A DNA stretch of 35,705 nucleotides, taken from Candidatus Ruthturnera sp. Its GTDB lineage: Bacteria > Pseudomonadota > Gammaproteobacteria > PS1 > Pseudothioglobaceae. How positions within the stretch are numbered: the first letter of the stretch is position 1; each line of letters begins with the position of its first letter. This document shows, one piece after another, positions 1-7,870 of the stretch. Location: NCBI GenBank assembly GCA_030599095.1, contig JAUVOQ010000013.1, positions 1-35,705 on the forward strand, written 5' to 3'. The notes under the pieces were generated by a model. It did not search any database. It worked only from the letters and a program-made list of their open reading frames with translations, and was not told the DNA's origin. A program made the translations under genes and the position numbers.

Positions 1-1
1 C

Positions 2-685
2 ATAGCCCGTAAAGTAGACAATGACTTAGTGATAGAGTTAGAGGACGATATAGAAGTAACCTTTGACAACTATTACATTACTGAGGGCAGTGAAGTATGG
101 TTACCTAGTGAAACAGGATTAGAACTTATTAGTAATGTTGTACAACCTCTATATAGTGCAACTGATGTAGTCCATTATTATGGCAGTGAAGAACAGCTAG
201 TAGCCCTTATTGGAGATACCACACTTAGTGCCGCTTATTTATTACCTTTACTGGCATTAGGTGGCGGTGGCGGAGGCTCATCAGATAATGGTAACGCTGG
301 TGGTACTCAGAAGAATCTAGTACCTAACCCAGCACCACTACCAGGCAATGCACCGCCAGTAGTAGATGTACTTGGTGAGCATATAGATATCAATGTGGGG
401 GCATCTAACTGGACAGAGGACGTATCAAGCCACTTTAGCGATAGTGATGGTACTATTGACTCTTACAGAGCAACATTAGATAATGGTCAACCTTTGCCGT
501 CATGGCTATTGTTTGACCCTACGACAGGCCTATTTAGCGGGACGCCTCTTATAGGTGATGTTGGTGATTTAAGCGTTAGAGTTTATGCAACTGATAATGA
601 GGGCGCAGAAACATCGTCCAGTAGCTGGCTAACCATAACAATAACAGACCCTAATCCACCATTACTACTGGCGAGCGCAAAATAA
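2..685 (+). pseudogene. BapA-like adhesin, N-terminal part, cut short (5' end outside window)
   Basis: The frame is already open at base 2, so the true start lies left of the window; the GTG at 29 is probably only an internal codon. The first ~75 residues resemble the prefix domain at the N-terminus of BapA/LapA-type biofilm adhesins: a short beta-rich segment, then a hydrophobic LLPLLAL stretch and a run of glycines. After a Pro/Asn-rich linker comes one Ig/cadherin-like (CADG/He_PIG type) domain, recognisable by the PSWLLFDPTTGLFSGTP motif and a YATDNEG end. The protein then stops at two adjacent TAA codons. Family members usually carry many such repeats and a type I secretion signal at the far C-terminus; none follows here. 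I read this as the stump of a large secreted adhesin, although a short intact protein cannot be excluded. Confidence 0.6.
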
Positions 686-1256
686 TAAGCCTAATAATTA
701 ATATTGTGCTTGTGAAAAATAATTTGTTTAATTCTAGGTCATTAAACTTAATAAGACTGTCTTTTTTATTTTTATTTGAAATTTTTTATAATTCAACGGT
801 CTCATAAATTACTTATGTCTGTAAATTCTTCTTTTAACAGAGCACCAACAAAGTCATCTATTCCTTCACTTTTTTCTAATTCCATATAATCTGCAATGAT
901 TGTTACTTATTCACATCGCTCTTTAAAATTTTTGTAAAAATTATCTCTATAAAGGACTATTAGTCTGAATTCTACATACAATGATTTTCTTAGTTTTTTC
1001 ATGAATTTAACCTAGATCGATATAACTTTAGAGACTCTTTTTTAGTGGTAAAAGTTACTGCAACAAAGGTTCTGAAAGTACCCACCAAGACAAGCCTTTT
1101 AGTTATAACTCAACATATTGGGTATTTTATAAAGTTATCAGACAAATTAAACAAGGCTAGAGCCGTGCAAAGAAGAAAAGTCCTGCTACTTTAGCAATAG
1201 CAAGAACCTGTGTAATAGAGAACAAATGAACAACAAAATAACAAAGGAGAACAACC
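686..1256. other. Gene-poor stretch with degraded reading frames
   Basis: No intact gene is visible between the adhesin stump and the BRO-N fragment. The left half is very AT-rich and contains one broken minus-strand frame (listed separately, 802-1002). The right half, about 1100-1215, has a short plus-strand frame interrupted by stops, rich in Lys/Arg/Ala, that could be the tail of a transposase; I cannot name its family. The only clear signal is the strong ribosome-binding site AAAGGAG at 1243-1249, eight bases before the ATG at 1257. Confidence 0.4.
802..1002 (-). pseudogene. Possible small gene with one in-frame stop
   Basis: From an ATG at 1002 the minus strand reads about 31 sense codons (beginning MKKLRKSLYVEF), one TAA, then another 34 sense codons in the same frame, ending in TGA at 802-804. 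A frame this long with a single interruption, in DNA this AT-rich, suggests a small gene killed by a nonsense mutation, but chance is possible. The ribosome-binding site is weak. I do not recognise the protein; it is charged and has no membrane segment. Confidence 0.25.
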
Positions 1257-1469
1257 ATGAAAGACAATAACAAAACCAAAAACAACGTACCGCAAGTGTT
1301 TGATTTTGACAATCATGAAGTCAGAACATTGCTTGATGAGAATCACAATCCATTGTTTGTGGCGAAGGATGTGGCAATTGCACTTGGATATAAAGAAACA
1401 ACAAAAGCAGTAAGTCAACATTGCAAAGGGGATGCGAAACACCACTCCCATCAATTATTAAGAAATTAA
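1257..1469 (+). pseudogene. BRO-N phage antirepressor fragment
   Basis: Residues ~10-55 match the start of the Bro-N domain found in phage and plasmid antirepressors: VFDFDNHEVRTLLDENHNP followed by LFVAKDVAIALGY and a KAVSQHCKG segment. The intact domain runs for roughly 90-100 residues and is usually followed by a second domain (KilA/ANT type). Here the homology ends near base 1440, and the last codons read through the wrong frame of a different gene fragment (RelA/SpoT type, 1442-1553) before a stop. The start is well supported by AAAGGAG eight bases upstream. This is therefore the 5' end of a prophage- or mobile-element gene fused by deletion to unrelated debris. Confidence 0.6.
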
Positions 1470-1553
1470 AAATACATAAAAAAAATGAAATTATCTAGAA
1501 TGCAAGATATTGGTGGTTTAAGAATCGTTGTTAATAAAAAAAAGTGGCAATGA
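1442..1553 (+). pseudogene. RelA/SpoT-domain (small alarmone synthetase-like) fragment, frameshifted
   Basis: Two short frames join into a recognisable piece of a nucleotide-pyrophosphokinase domain. Bases 1442-1483 read PLPSIIKKLKIHKK, and bases 1485-1550 read MKLSRMQDIGGLRIVV and a short tail. Dropping one A from the run of eight A at 1478-1485 makes them continuous, and the spacing then matches the conserved PSIIxKL...MKLSRMQDIGG segment of RelA/SpoT-like proteins, including stand-alone and phage-borne alarmone synthetases. Everything upstream and downstream of this ~37-residue segment is missing, so no enzyme can be made. The call rests on motif recognition alone. Confidence 0.55.
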
Positions 1554-1554
1554 G

Positions 1555-1710
1555 ATGGAGATGTTAGATTATGCAAAAAATCTTGGTTTTACTTCAATAG
1601 ATGACTTTAAAGAAGAGCTAAATAATAAAGTAAGTAATGAAAATTTAATTAAAGGTTTGGCAGTTGTTGGTGGTGCAATTTTAGTGGCTTGGCTTTTAAC
1701 AAAGAAGTAA
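1555..1710 (+). CDS. Small single-span membrane protein, unknown function
   Basis: The short frame has a charged, probably helical N-terminal half (YAKNLGFTSIDDFKEELNNK) and one C-terminal transmembrane helix (GLAVVGGAILVAWLL) ending in positively charged residues. Candidate starts are TTG at 1528 and ATG at 1555 or 1561. ATG 1555 begins just after the stop of the RelA/SpoT fragment; no good ribosome-binding site separates the choices. Small proteins of this form occur in phages and mobile elements, but I recognise no family. It may be a real gene surviving in a degraded region or a fragment itself. Confidence 0.35.
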   Translation: MEMLDYAKNLGFTSIDDFKEELNNKVSNENLIKGLAVVGGAILVAWLLTKK

Positions 1711-1716
1711 AAAATA

Positions 1717-1951
1717 TTACCAAAAAATAATTAAATAACTCCATTTTTGAAATAGTTCAAAATGAATATGGTAGATTTTTAGTCCCACAATCTTGTGGTT
1801 CGGATTTTCTCTAAAAGATTGTTTGTCATCATTATAACATTGTCGTATTAATGCCCATGGTGTTCTAAACTTCAACGACCTTAAAAGTCATTAAATGCTT
1901 TTTTGAGTTGTTCAAAGCTCTAATAATTGCATATTTAGAGCAAGATGACAT
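1717..1951 (-). pseudogene. Broken minus-strand frame, unidentified
   Basis: An ATG at 1951 opens a frame beginning MSSCSKYAIIRALNN that stops after 28 codons. One frameshift later the reading continues without a stop for over 40 codons, containing FRTPWALIRQCYNDDK and ENPNHKIVGLKIYH, to a TAA at 1717-1719. The composition looks protein-like, and the two halves together suggest one frameshifted gene lying convergent to the small membrane protein. I cannot assign the family; a decayed transposase or phage gene would fit the surroundings. Confidence 0.25.
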
Positions 1952-1972
1952 AAAATAAGGCAATCGTCATTC

Positions 1973-3127
1973 ATGATTTTTACCACTTTGGATTTAATTA
2001 AACGCACGAAAGCCAGTCAAAGAGTTACCCTTGTGGGTGCTGTTGTTGATTTTTTATTGGCGATATTTAAAATTATTGCAGGCTTTATTGGAAATTCTGG
2101 TGCTTTAATTGCAGATGGCATTCACTCGTTTTCTGATTTATTGTCCGATGGTCTGGTTTTATATGCCACCAAACACTCAGCCCTTGATGCCGATGAGGAG
2201 CATCCTTATGGACATAAGCGGTTTGAAACGGTTGCCACACTAGGTCTTGCGGTTATTTTAGCCATTGTTGGCTTAGGTATTATCTTTGATGCCATGAGCA
2301 GATTAGACAGCCCTGTCTCACTTTCACATGGTATATTGCTTTTTAGTATTACCACCTTATCAATTTTCTCGAAAGAAGCCCTATACTGGTACACTTTAAA
2401 AGTAGCTAACGCCTATCAGTCTGATTTATTAAAAGCCAATGCTTGGCATCATCGTTCAGATGCGCTGTCTTCAATTGTCGTGTTGATTGGTATTTCTGGT
2501 AGTTTAAATGGTTATCCATATTTAGACAGTATTGCCGCCATTGTTGTTGGCTTAATGGTTATTTATATTGCTTGGAAATTAGGCTTAAGTGCAACTAAAG
2601 AACTGGTAGACACTTCCATTGATGCACAGCAAGTGGCACAATTAAAATATGCACTGGGGCAAATTGGTGGCGTTAATAGTGTTCATTCTCTACGCACTCG
2701 AAAAATTGGGCATACCATTTCTTGTGATGTGCATGTGCAGGTTGATCCATTTTTAAGTGTTAGCGAGGGACATATTATTAGTGTTAGTGTTGAGCGTGTG
2801 GCCAAAAAATGCTTAAAAGATTTAAGCGATGTAACGGTGCATATTGACGTAGAGGATGATGAAATTAATGCACCTTATGAGGCTTTGCCAGAACGCGCAC
2901 AAGCATTGGGGTTTTTGACTAAAGCCCTGCTTGATAACGAGTATGATGGTGAAATTAGCCGTATTCAATTACACTATTTAGAGGGTAAGATTCATGTGGA
3001 TTTTTACTTACCACTTAAGTCTCTTCAGCCTGATAATAGTGCCGATAAAATACTGGCCAAATTGCAAGAAACCGTTAACAAACTTGAGGGTTTTGGCAAA
3101 ATTAAGATTTATTTTAGCCAAGACTAA
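1973..3127 (+). CDS. Cation diffusion facilitator (divalent metal efflux)
   Basis: The 384-residue inner-membrane protein of the CDF family would exchange a divalent cation (Zn, Fe, Co or similar) for protons. The N-terminal ~210 residues hold the membrane helices. The helix-2 site ADGIHSFSDLLSD (His51, Asp55) and the helix-5 site AWHHRSDALSS (His159/160, Asp163) form the two HxxxD metal-binding pairs, and HPYGHKRFET follows helix 2. The remaining ~170 residues include the cytoplasmic dimerisation domain and a C-terminal extension beyond the usual ~300 residues (roughly 295-384), which may be an additional regulatory domain. The substrate cannot be read from sequence alone. The 3' end overlaps the convergent ruvC by four bases. 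A weak AAGG lies 12 bases before the ATG. Confidence 0.9.
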   Translation: MIFTTLDLIKRTKASQRVTLVGAVVDFLLAIFKIIAGFIGNSGALIADGIHSFSDLLSDGLVLYATKHSALDADEEHPYGHKRFETVATLGLAVILAIVGLGIIFDAMSRLDSPVSLSHGILLFSITTLSIFSKEALYWYTLKVANAYQSDLLKANAWHHRSDALSSIVVLIGISGSLNGYPYLDSIAAIVVGLMVIYIAWKLGLSATKELVDTSIDAQQVAQLKYALGQIGGVNSVHSLRTRKIGHTISCDVHVQVDPFLSVSEGHIISVSVERVAKKCLKDLSDVTVHIDVEDDEINAPYEALPERAQALGFLTKALLDNEYDGEISRIQLHYLEGKIHVDFYLPLKSLQPDNSADKILAKLQETVNKLEGFGKIKIYFSQD

Positions 3128-3594
3128 AGACAATGATAAGCATGACAAATAGCGCCTGCTAACGCATCTGCTGCATCTGCTTGAGGTGCTTTGTTAAGTT
3201 TTAATAACTCTTGCACCATAAATGATACTTGTTCTTTAGCGGCATGTCCTTTTCCAACAACAGCTTTTTTGATCTGGTTGGGGCTATATTCAACCATCGT
3301 CGCATGATTTGAGCCTGCCGCTGAAATAATAGCACCTCGCGCATGTCCAAGCTTAATTGCTGCATCAGGATTTGGGCGATCAGGGCGCATAAAAGCACGT
3401 TCAATCACCACAACATCAGGCTGATATTTTTGAATAATTTGCTCAATTTCTACAAAAATAGTCGTAATACGCTCAGGCAATGTGCCTTGAGTGCGAATAC
3501 AGCCACTAGACAGGTAATTAAATTTAAGTTTATTGGTCTCAATTAAACCAAAGCCTGTTATTCTTGAACCAGGATCAATCCCTAAAATTTTCAT
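3124..3594 (-). CDS. ruvC: Holliday junction resolvase RuvC
   Basis: This endonuclease cuts Holliday junctions at the end of homologous recombination, working with the RuvAB branch-migration motor. The acidic catalytic residues are visible: Asp7 in GIDPGSRITGFG, Glu65 in VVVIERAFM, and Asp140/Asp143 in the C-terminal ADAADALAGAICH motif. At 156 residues it is slightly shorter than the usual ~165-175 because the tail ends just after that motif. It carries a small insertion (RPDRPNPD) before AAIKLGHARG. It is a lone gene: ruvA is not in the window and ruvB lies 7 kb away, so the classical ruvCAB cluster is split. Confidence 0.93.
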   Translation of the reverse strand: MKILGIDPGSRITGFGLIETNKLKFNYLSSGCIRTQGTLPERITTIFVEIEQIIQKYQPDVVVIERAFMRPDRPNPDAAIKLGHARGAIISAAGSNHATMVEYSPNQIKKAVVGKGHAAKEQVSFMVQELLKLNKAPQADAADALAGAICHAYHCL

Positions 3595-3621
3595 ACAAAT
3601 ATTTTATCAAAAACTTAGGCT

Positions 3622-3650
3622 TTGCTCAACACCTATTACCCCCTTATGAT
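3622..3650 (+). promoter_or_regulatory. Probable sigma-70 promoter of the thioredoxin gene
   Basis: TTGCTC (3622-3627) and TATGAT (3645-3650) are separated by 17 bases, a standard -35/-10 arrangement with a good -10 and a weak -35. They lie in the 90-bp gap between divergent ruvC and the thioredoxin gene. A clear ribosome-binding site (AGGGAG) follows before the ATG at 3686. Confidence 0.45.
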
Positions 3651-3685
3651 ATACTTTTGTTTTTTAAGTTTTAGGGAGTTAGCAA

Positions 3686-4045
3686 ATGGCGGTATTAGAA
3701 TTAAACCAAAGTAATTTTGACAAAACCATTCAAAATAATGATATTGTTGTGCTCGATTTTTGGGCGCCATGGTGTGGTCCTTGTAAGCAATTTGCACCTA
3801 CTTATGCGCAAGTATCTGATAAAGTAGATGATATTATTTTTGCTAAAGTAAACACTGAAGATGAACAAGAATTGGCAGGTAATTTTCAAATTCGCTCCAT
3901 TCCTACTTTGATGATTTTTAGAGAGCAAGTTGCAATATTCTCTCAACCAGGTGCAATGTCATCGGCTGACTTAGAAGCCGTTATTGACAAAGCCAGGGCA
4001 CTTGATATGGATAAAGTGCGTGAAGAAATTAAGAGCAAAAAATAA
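3686..4045 (+). CDS. Thioredoxin-fold protein (WCGPC)
   Basis: A cytoplasmic thiol-disulfide oxidoreductase with no signal peptide. It has the canonical active site WAPWCGPCK (Cys30, Cys33) and the cis-proline loop IRSIPTLMIF (Pro73), so the fold and catalytic elements are complete. At 119 residues it is about ten longer than classical thioredoxin, with a charged C-terminal helix. It is preceded by AGGGAG and a plausible sigma-70 promoter. It converges on the ArsC/Spx-like gene, with three bases between the stop codons. Both are thiol-redox proteins, but opposite orientation gives no evidence of a shared operon. Whether it is the main thioredoxin (trxA) or a secondary one cannot be decided here. 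Confidence 0.9.
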   Translation: MAVLELNQSNFDKTIQNNDIVVLDFWAPWCGPCKQFAPTYAQVSDKVDDIIFAKVNTEDEQELAGNFQIRSIPTLMIFREQVAIFSQPGAMSSADLEAVIDKARALDMDKVREEIKSKK

Positions 4046-4048
4046 TAG

Positions 4049-4378
4049 TTAAAACAACTTTGAATAGGCTTTTTGACTAAATCCAACCATAATATCATTA
4101 TTCGTTACCAATACTGGTCGTTTAATAAGTGTTGGATTCTTTAGCACTAATTCTAAGGTAATATTGTCTTTTTCTTTATCATTTAAGTTTCGATAAGTGG
4201 TAGAACGCTTGTTGATTAATTTTTCCCAAGTGACTTTATCTACAAATATTTGCAACTTGATTTTATCAATCGGATTATCACGAAAATCAATAAATTCAAA
4301 ATCAACCTGATGACTGATTAAGAATTTTTGTGCTTTTTTAATGGTGTCGCAGTTCTTAATGCCATACATTTTAATCAT
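4049..4378 (-). CDS. ArsC/Spx-family reductase-like protein (YffB type)
   Basis: A 109-residue thioredoxin-fold protein of the ArsC/Spx/YffB family. The N-terminal MIKMYGIKNCDTIKKA carries the single redox cysteine (Cys10) in the NCDTI context typical of YffB. The region RSTTYRNLN and the later LIKRPVLVTNN match the conserved segments that bind the anion or thiol substrate. YffB-type proteins are thought to be glutathione-dependent thiol reductases; true arsenate reductase activity is not implied. Its ATG overlaps the TGA of a broken upstream gene (ATGA at 4378-4375), so it was once translated as part of a minus-strand operon with the 4611-5009 gene. Confidence 0.8.
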   Translation of the reverse strand: MIKMYGIKNCDTIKKAQKFLISHQVDFEFIDFRDNPIDKIKLQIFVDKVTWEKLINKRSTTYRNLNDKEKDNITLELVLKNPTLIKRPVLVTNNDIMVGFSQKAYSKLF

Positions 4379-4607
4379 TGGGCTGCCTCGTTATAAAACT
4401 CTAAAATTTCTTTATTTTCATCATCAATAATGCGCAAACCCTTGGCTGGATAATGCCAATACGACACACCCTAAGTGTCCATATCCTTGATAAAACTTTG
4501 CCACGGCATGGATTGGTTTTTGGCATTTATATGTCACAAGTCAGTAGGTAAAACAGAGTAAATATGACCACTAGCAATACTATTGATATTATTTTACTTT
4601 CTTTCAT
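4375..4607 (-). pseudogene. Broken small gene between a PGPGW-like gene and the ArsC/Spx-like gene
   Basis: An ATG at 4607, four bases after the upstream gene's stop, opens 26 codons forming a membrane helix (IISIVLLVVIFTLFYLL) and then a stop. A different frame carries SMPWQSFIKDMDT, a stop, and then GVSYWHYPAKGLRIIDDEN followed by ILEFYNEAAQ, ending in a TGA that overlaps the next gene's ATG. One frameshift and one or two stops separate the pieces. The tight spacing at both ends argues for a once-functional middle gene of this operon. The family is unknown to me. Confidence 0.45.
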
Positions 4608-4610
4608 AAA

Positions 4611-5009
4611 TTATCGCTTAAATGGAGGTTTGTTGGCTTTAGAACGCAGCCAGTTGAGTGTTTTAAAAGTTGGGTTGTGATTGATTAGTTTAAGCTCTAA
4701 TTGTCGCTTGCCCGGAAATTCCATTAAAAACAAACCTAATAAAATAGAAATAATCCCCTGACCAGGTGTAACTAACATAATCACACCAACTAGTAACAAC
4801 ACAAACCCAAAAAGGTTTTTGATAACAGTTATAAAGAAATGACTCTCATTTTTGCAATGATTGTCGTTCGTAAAATAATCCACAGGAATTGTGCCTAACA
4901 ACCACGGCATTGCTAAAAGGCTCACAATAAAAACAACGCCTGAGACAATACCTATAGTTATTAGTATGTATTCATACTCAGTAAAATAACTACTAATCAA
5001 ATCTAGCAT
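4611..5009 (-). CDS. Small membrane protein, PGPGW-like
   Basis: The 132-residue protein has a membrane segment at about 15-38, and a second hydrophobic region at about 65-95 that may form two helices around the motif LVTPGQG. This pattern resembles the PGPGW family of uncharacterised bacterial transmembrane proteins, where a conserved Pro-Gly-rich turn links two helices; the final Trp of that motif is not conserved here. A basic C-terminal tail (KLINHNPTFKTLNWLRSKANK) would be cytoplasmic. It heads a small minus-strand group with the broken gene at 4375-4607 and the ArsC/Spx-like gene. No function can be given from sequence. Confidence 0.65.
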   Translation of the reverse strand: MLDLISSYFTEYEYILITIGIVSGVVFIVSLLAMPWLLGTIPVDYFTNDNHCKNESHFFITVIKNLFGFVLLLVGVIMLVTPGQGIISILLGLFLMEFPGKRQLELKLINHNPTFKTLNWLRSKANKPPFKR

Positions 5010-5039
5010 TTGGTATTTAACATTTCAACAATAAAGTAA

Positions 5040-5135
5040 TCATACAAAACATGTGCTAAGGTTGGGAATTTCACCTGTAACTTTACCATTTACTTCAACT
5101 TTAACATGGTTAACTCGTTGGATGAGTGCTTTCAT
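5040..5135 (-). pseudogene. dtd: D-aminoacyl-tRNA deacylase remnant (first 31 codons)
   Basis: The frame starts [19 protein letters not shown] and continues TGEIPN before diverging and stopping at 5040. This is the N-terminal beta-strand region of Dtd, the enzyme that removes D-amino acids from mischarged tRNAs. The full protein is about 145 residues and needs downstream catalytic motifs that are absent. Its ATG overlaps the glyS stop codon (TAATG at 5137-5133), so it was translationally coupled to glycyl-tRNA synthetase, a meaningful pairing since both handle tRNA charging. A deletion has removed the remaining four fifths of the gene up to the neighbouring 5009 start. Confidence 0.75.
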
Positions 5136-7255
5136 TATTTAGACAAATATGAGAAATTAGCAATAGAATTCAATAAAAACGCCATATAATCAACCAAAAC
5201 AAGTCTGCTGCTTCTAACCTCTAAATTATCATCAACCACCATAACATTATCAAAAAAATCATCAATAGCAGGTTTTAACTTTAATAATTCACGCATTATC
5301 AAAAGATAGTCTTTTGATAATGTGCTATCCGAAAATCTTTCTCCTGTTTTTTTGGAATACCTTAAAGATAGTTTATATTCTGTCACATCTTGAAACCTTT
5401 GTAAAGCATTAACAAGTTCTTCATCAAAGTTAGTAGAAAATTTAACAAGTTCGTCATTAATTGTAAACTCTAATTCTAATGAACAATGATAAGAAGGACA
5501 ATCGTTGTCTTTAAATATATTAGCGACACGCTTGTGAGCCATAATCAAACTTTTTGAGGCTTCATCTTGCACAAAATTATATAAAGCCTTAATACGCAAA
5601 CTTAAGTCATATAGTTGTCTTGAATCTGCTCTTTCTTGAGTTGCCTTTACAATAGTTTTATGGATACCTTGCTCTTGGTAATAAGCAATCAATCGTCCCA
5701 GTATAAAGGCATTAATCTCAGTAGCAATATTGATGTCAAAGCCATAGAGATCAGCTGATCTAGCAGTCAATTCAAGTAAATCTAGGTTTGATTCTGACTC
5801 AATAATCATACGTAGCAAACCCAATGCCGCACGTTTTAGTGCATAAGGGTCTTTTGAGCCTGTTGGCTTATTGCCAATACCATAAATCCCCACAATACTA
5901 TCAACTTTATCAGCAATGGCAACACACAACCCCTCAGGCGTTGAAGGCAGACTATCACCTGAAAATCTTGGGTGGTAATGTTCACTAATAGCCGTAGCTA
6001 GCGCTTGATTTTCACCATCATTTAATGCGTAATAACCACCCATCACACCTTGAAGATCGGCAAACTCACCCACCATGTCTGTTACCAAATCGCTCTTACA
6101 AAGCAAGCCAGCACGGGCGCTGTCTTTAACATTAGCGCCGATAACACCAGCAATATAACCCGAAAGCGCCTCAATACGTTTGCTTTTATCGCCCATTGAA
6201 CCTAAGGATTTTATAAACAAAACTTGATTTAATTTATCCAAACGGGATTCCAGTGTGTGTGCTTTATCTTGTCTCCAAAAAAACTCTGAATCAGCTAAAC
6301 GTGGACGAATTACACGCTCATTACCATCAATAATAACGGATAAATCACTAGACTCAATATTGGCAACTGAAATAAATGCTGGCATCAAATTGCCCTGTGC
6401 ATCTAACATATGAAAATACTTTTGATGTGACTTCATTGCAGAAATGAGCACCTCTTTTGGCACCTCTAAGAATTTAGATGAAAAACTACCCGAAAATGCA
6501 CGTGGATATTCAACCAATGCGCAAACTTCATTCAGCAAGGATTCGTCAATAACCGCCGTGGCATTGTTATTTTTCGCCACCTGAATGACTTGCTTGCGAA
6601 TCATTTCTTTACGTGTATTAAAATCAACCTCAATTTGTGCTTTTTCAAGAAGGGTTTTTTGATAATCTTTAGCACAAGTAATATCAAATGTAGACTCACC
6701 CGTAAAGCGCAAGCCTCTGGTTGTATTGCCAGAAGTCAAACCCATCATTGAGGCGGGCACAATATCAGAACCTAGCAGCATAATCAGCCAATGCGTTGGG
6801 CGTACGAAATACGCATCCAAATCACTCCAGCGCATGGGCTTGGCAATAGGGATATTTTGAATCGCAGTGGCAACCGCAGATTCAAGTAAATCTATCGTTT
6901 TTAAGCCTTTTTGTTGCTTGGTGAAAAAATAATATTGTGTCTTGCCAAATGCTTTTTGCGCTAACGAATCCTTAGCCACACCACAAGATTTAGCAAAACC
7001 TTCAATGGCTTGGTCAGGCGCACTAATTGATGGACCTTTACGCTCAATAGTTTGGTCATTTTGTTGCAGTTGAAGATGACTAACCAGCACTGCTAAACGA
7101 CGAGGCGTGGCAAAAGACTCAACGCTTGAATAAGAGAGTTTAAGTTTATCAAGTTCAGCGGTTAAATGCTGCGTAAGCGCATTGGATAATTGCTGCAGAC
7201 CTTTTGGTGGGAGCTCTTCACATCCGAGTTCTAATAAAAAATCTTGTGTATTCAT
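5135..7255 (-). CDS. glyS: Glycyl-tRNA synthetase, beta subunit
   Basis: At 706 residues this has the normal size for the beta subunit of the bacterial alpha2-beta2 glycyl-tRNA synthetase, which charges tRNA-Gly. The N-terminus [13 protein letters not shown] is diagnostic. Internal conserved blocks include [10 protein letters not shown], the [17 protein letters not shown] segment, the [19 protein letters not shown] block, and the [12 protein letters not shown] motif. The HD-like region ([15 protein letters not shown]) and [16 protein letters not shown] follow. The catalytic alpha subunit (glyQ) is not in this window. The stop codon overlaps the dead dtd start. Confidence 0.96.
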   Translation of the reverse strand: MNTQDFLLELGCEELPPKGLQQLSNALTQHLTAELDKLKLSYSSVESFATPRRLAVLVSHLQLQQNDQTIERKGPSISAPDQAIEGFAKSCGVAKDSLAQKAFGKTQYYFFTKQQKGLKTIDLLESAVATAIQNIPIAKPMRWSDLDAYFVRPTHWLIMLLGSDIVPASMMGLTSGNTTRGLRFTGESTFDITCAKDYQKTLLEKAQIEVDFNTRKEMIRKQVIQVAKNNNATAVIDESLLNEVCALVEYPRAFSGSFSSKFLEVPKEVLISAMKSHQKYFHMLDAQGNLMPAFISVANIESSDLSVIIDGNERVIRPRLADSEFFWRQDKAHTLESRLDKLNQVLFIKSLGSMGDKSKRIEALSGYIAGVIGANVKDSARAGLLCKSDLVTDMVGEFADLQGVMGGYYALNDGENQALATAISEHYHPRFSGDSLPSTPEGLCVAIADKVDSIVGIYGIGNKPTGSKDPYALKRAALGLLRMIIESESNLDLLELTARSADLYGFDINIATEINAFILGRLIAYYQEQGIHKTIVKATQERADSRQLYDLSLRIKALYNFVQDEASKSLIMAHKRVANIFKDNDCPSYHCSLELEFTINDELVKFSTNFDEELVNALQRFQDVTEYKLSLRYSKKTGERFSDSTLSKDYLLIMRELLKLKPAIDDFFDNVMVVDDNLEVRSSRLVLVDYMAFLLNSIANFSYLSK

Positions 7256-7277
7256 AAAGGTTTATAGGTGTGTTTAC

Positions 7278-7490
7278 TTAGATAACTTGGAATCTTAACT
7301 TACCAGTCAATAAATCAATCATCACTTGACGTGCATATAATTTGCTCGGTACATATTCAAACTTTTGCCCATTGTCGCAACTCAATGTGCTAATTTCTTG
7401 TGCCAATATATCGGTGTCATTGGTATGCACTTTGAGCGTATAAAGTGTCTCAGTTTGATCTTTAATCTTAATTTTATTCAATTTTTCCAT
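7278..7490 (-). CDS. Hypothetical protein, ~70 residues
   Basis: A short, mixed-charge soluble protein beginning MEKLNKIKIKDQTETLYTL and ending LLTGKLRFQVI. I chose the ATG at 7490; a longer version from TTG at 7517 is possible. The start lies inside the last codons of the upstream 7478-7870 gene (13-base overlap), which points to coupled translation of the pair. No family, signal peptide or membrane segment is recognised. Its position between the ParS-like gene and glyS is the only clue. Confidence 0.5.
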   Translation of the reverse strand: MEKLNKIKIKDQTETLYTLKVHTNDTDILAQEISTLSCDNGQKFEYVPSKLYARQVMIDLLTGKLRFQVI

Positions 7491-7870
7491 CCTTGAGTAC
7501 AATCCAAAAAATGCCAAACGCGCATCATGCCAGTATCGCCACTTAGCATAAGTTCTAGTGGTGTTTTGTGCTTAAATTTTTTAACCGAACGCCTGAGCCA
7601 AATCGCCCCATATTCTTTATTGGTTGGAAAAGTTGTGTCCAAAGAATCGTTAATTCCTAAAATCATTTTAGTGCGTTTTGCCAACTGTTCATCAAAATCA
7701 AATGACTGATTTGAACGCCTATATAGGTGCAAATGTCTGGGCTTGATAAGCCCATCTAAGCCTAATAATTTAAGTTGCTCAAGATCTTCTAAATGCCAAT
7801 TTTCTAAGATTTGAGACAATTGAAAAGTGAGCTTTGACTGAGCCTTATCATCTAACTCGGAAATATCCAT
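7478..7870 (-). CDS. Small protein resembling the Xre/MbcA/ParS antitoxin (DUF2384) fold
   Basis: The 130-residue protein is helical. Its C-terminal half (YGAIWLRRSVKKF, then KTPLELMLSGDTGMMRVWHFLD) has the spacing of the Xre/MbcA/ParS toxin-binding domain: a helix, a P-x-E-L-M/L segment, a Gly turn and a final helix with VxxxLD. The N-terminal half (LKLLGLDGLIKPRHLHLY) looks like a small helix-turn-helix. Family members are usually antitoxins paired with RES or similar toxins; the downstream 70-residue ORF does not look like RES. The ATG abuts the tolA stop, so the gene travels with tolQRA. The function is inferred and uncertain. Confidence 0.45.
   Translation of the reverse strand: MDISELDDKAQSKLTFQLSQILENWHLEDLEQLKLLGLDGLIKPRHLHLYRRSNQSFDFDEQLAKRTKMILGINDSLDTTFPTNKEYGAIWLRRSVKKFKHKTPLELMLSGDTGMMRVWHFLDCTQGWKN

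Noticed and set aside
1100-1215. Possible IS110-type transposase tail (Lys/Arg/Ala-rich frame)
   Set aside because: Only a short, stop-interrupted stretch with a vague resemblance; no catalytic residues or element ends can be seen.
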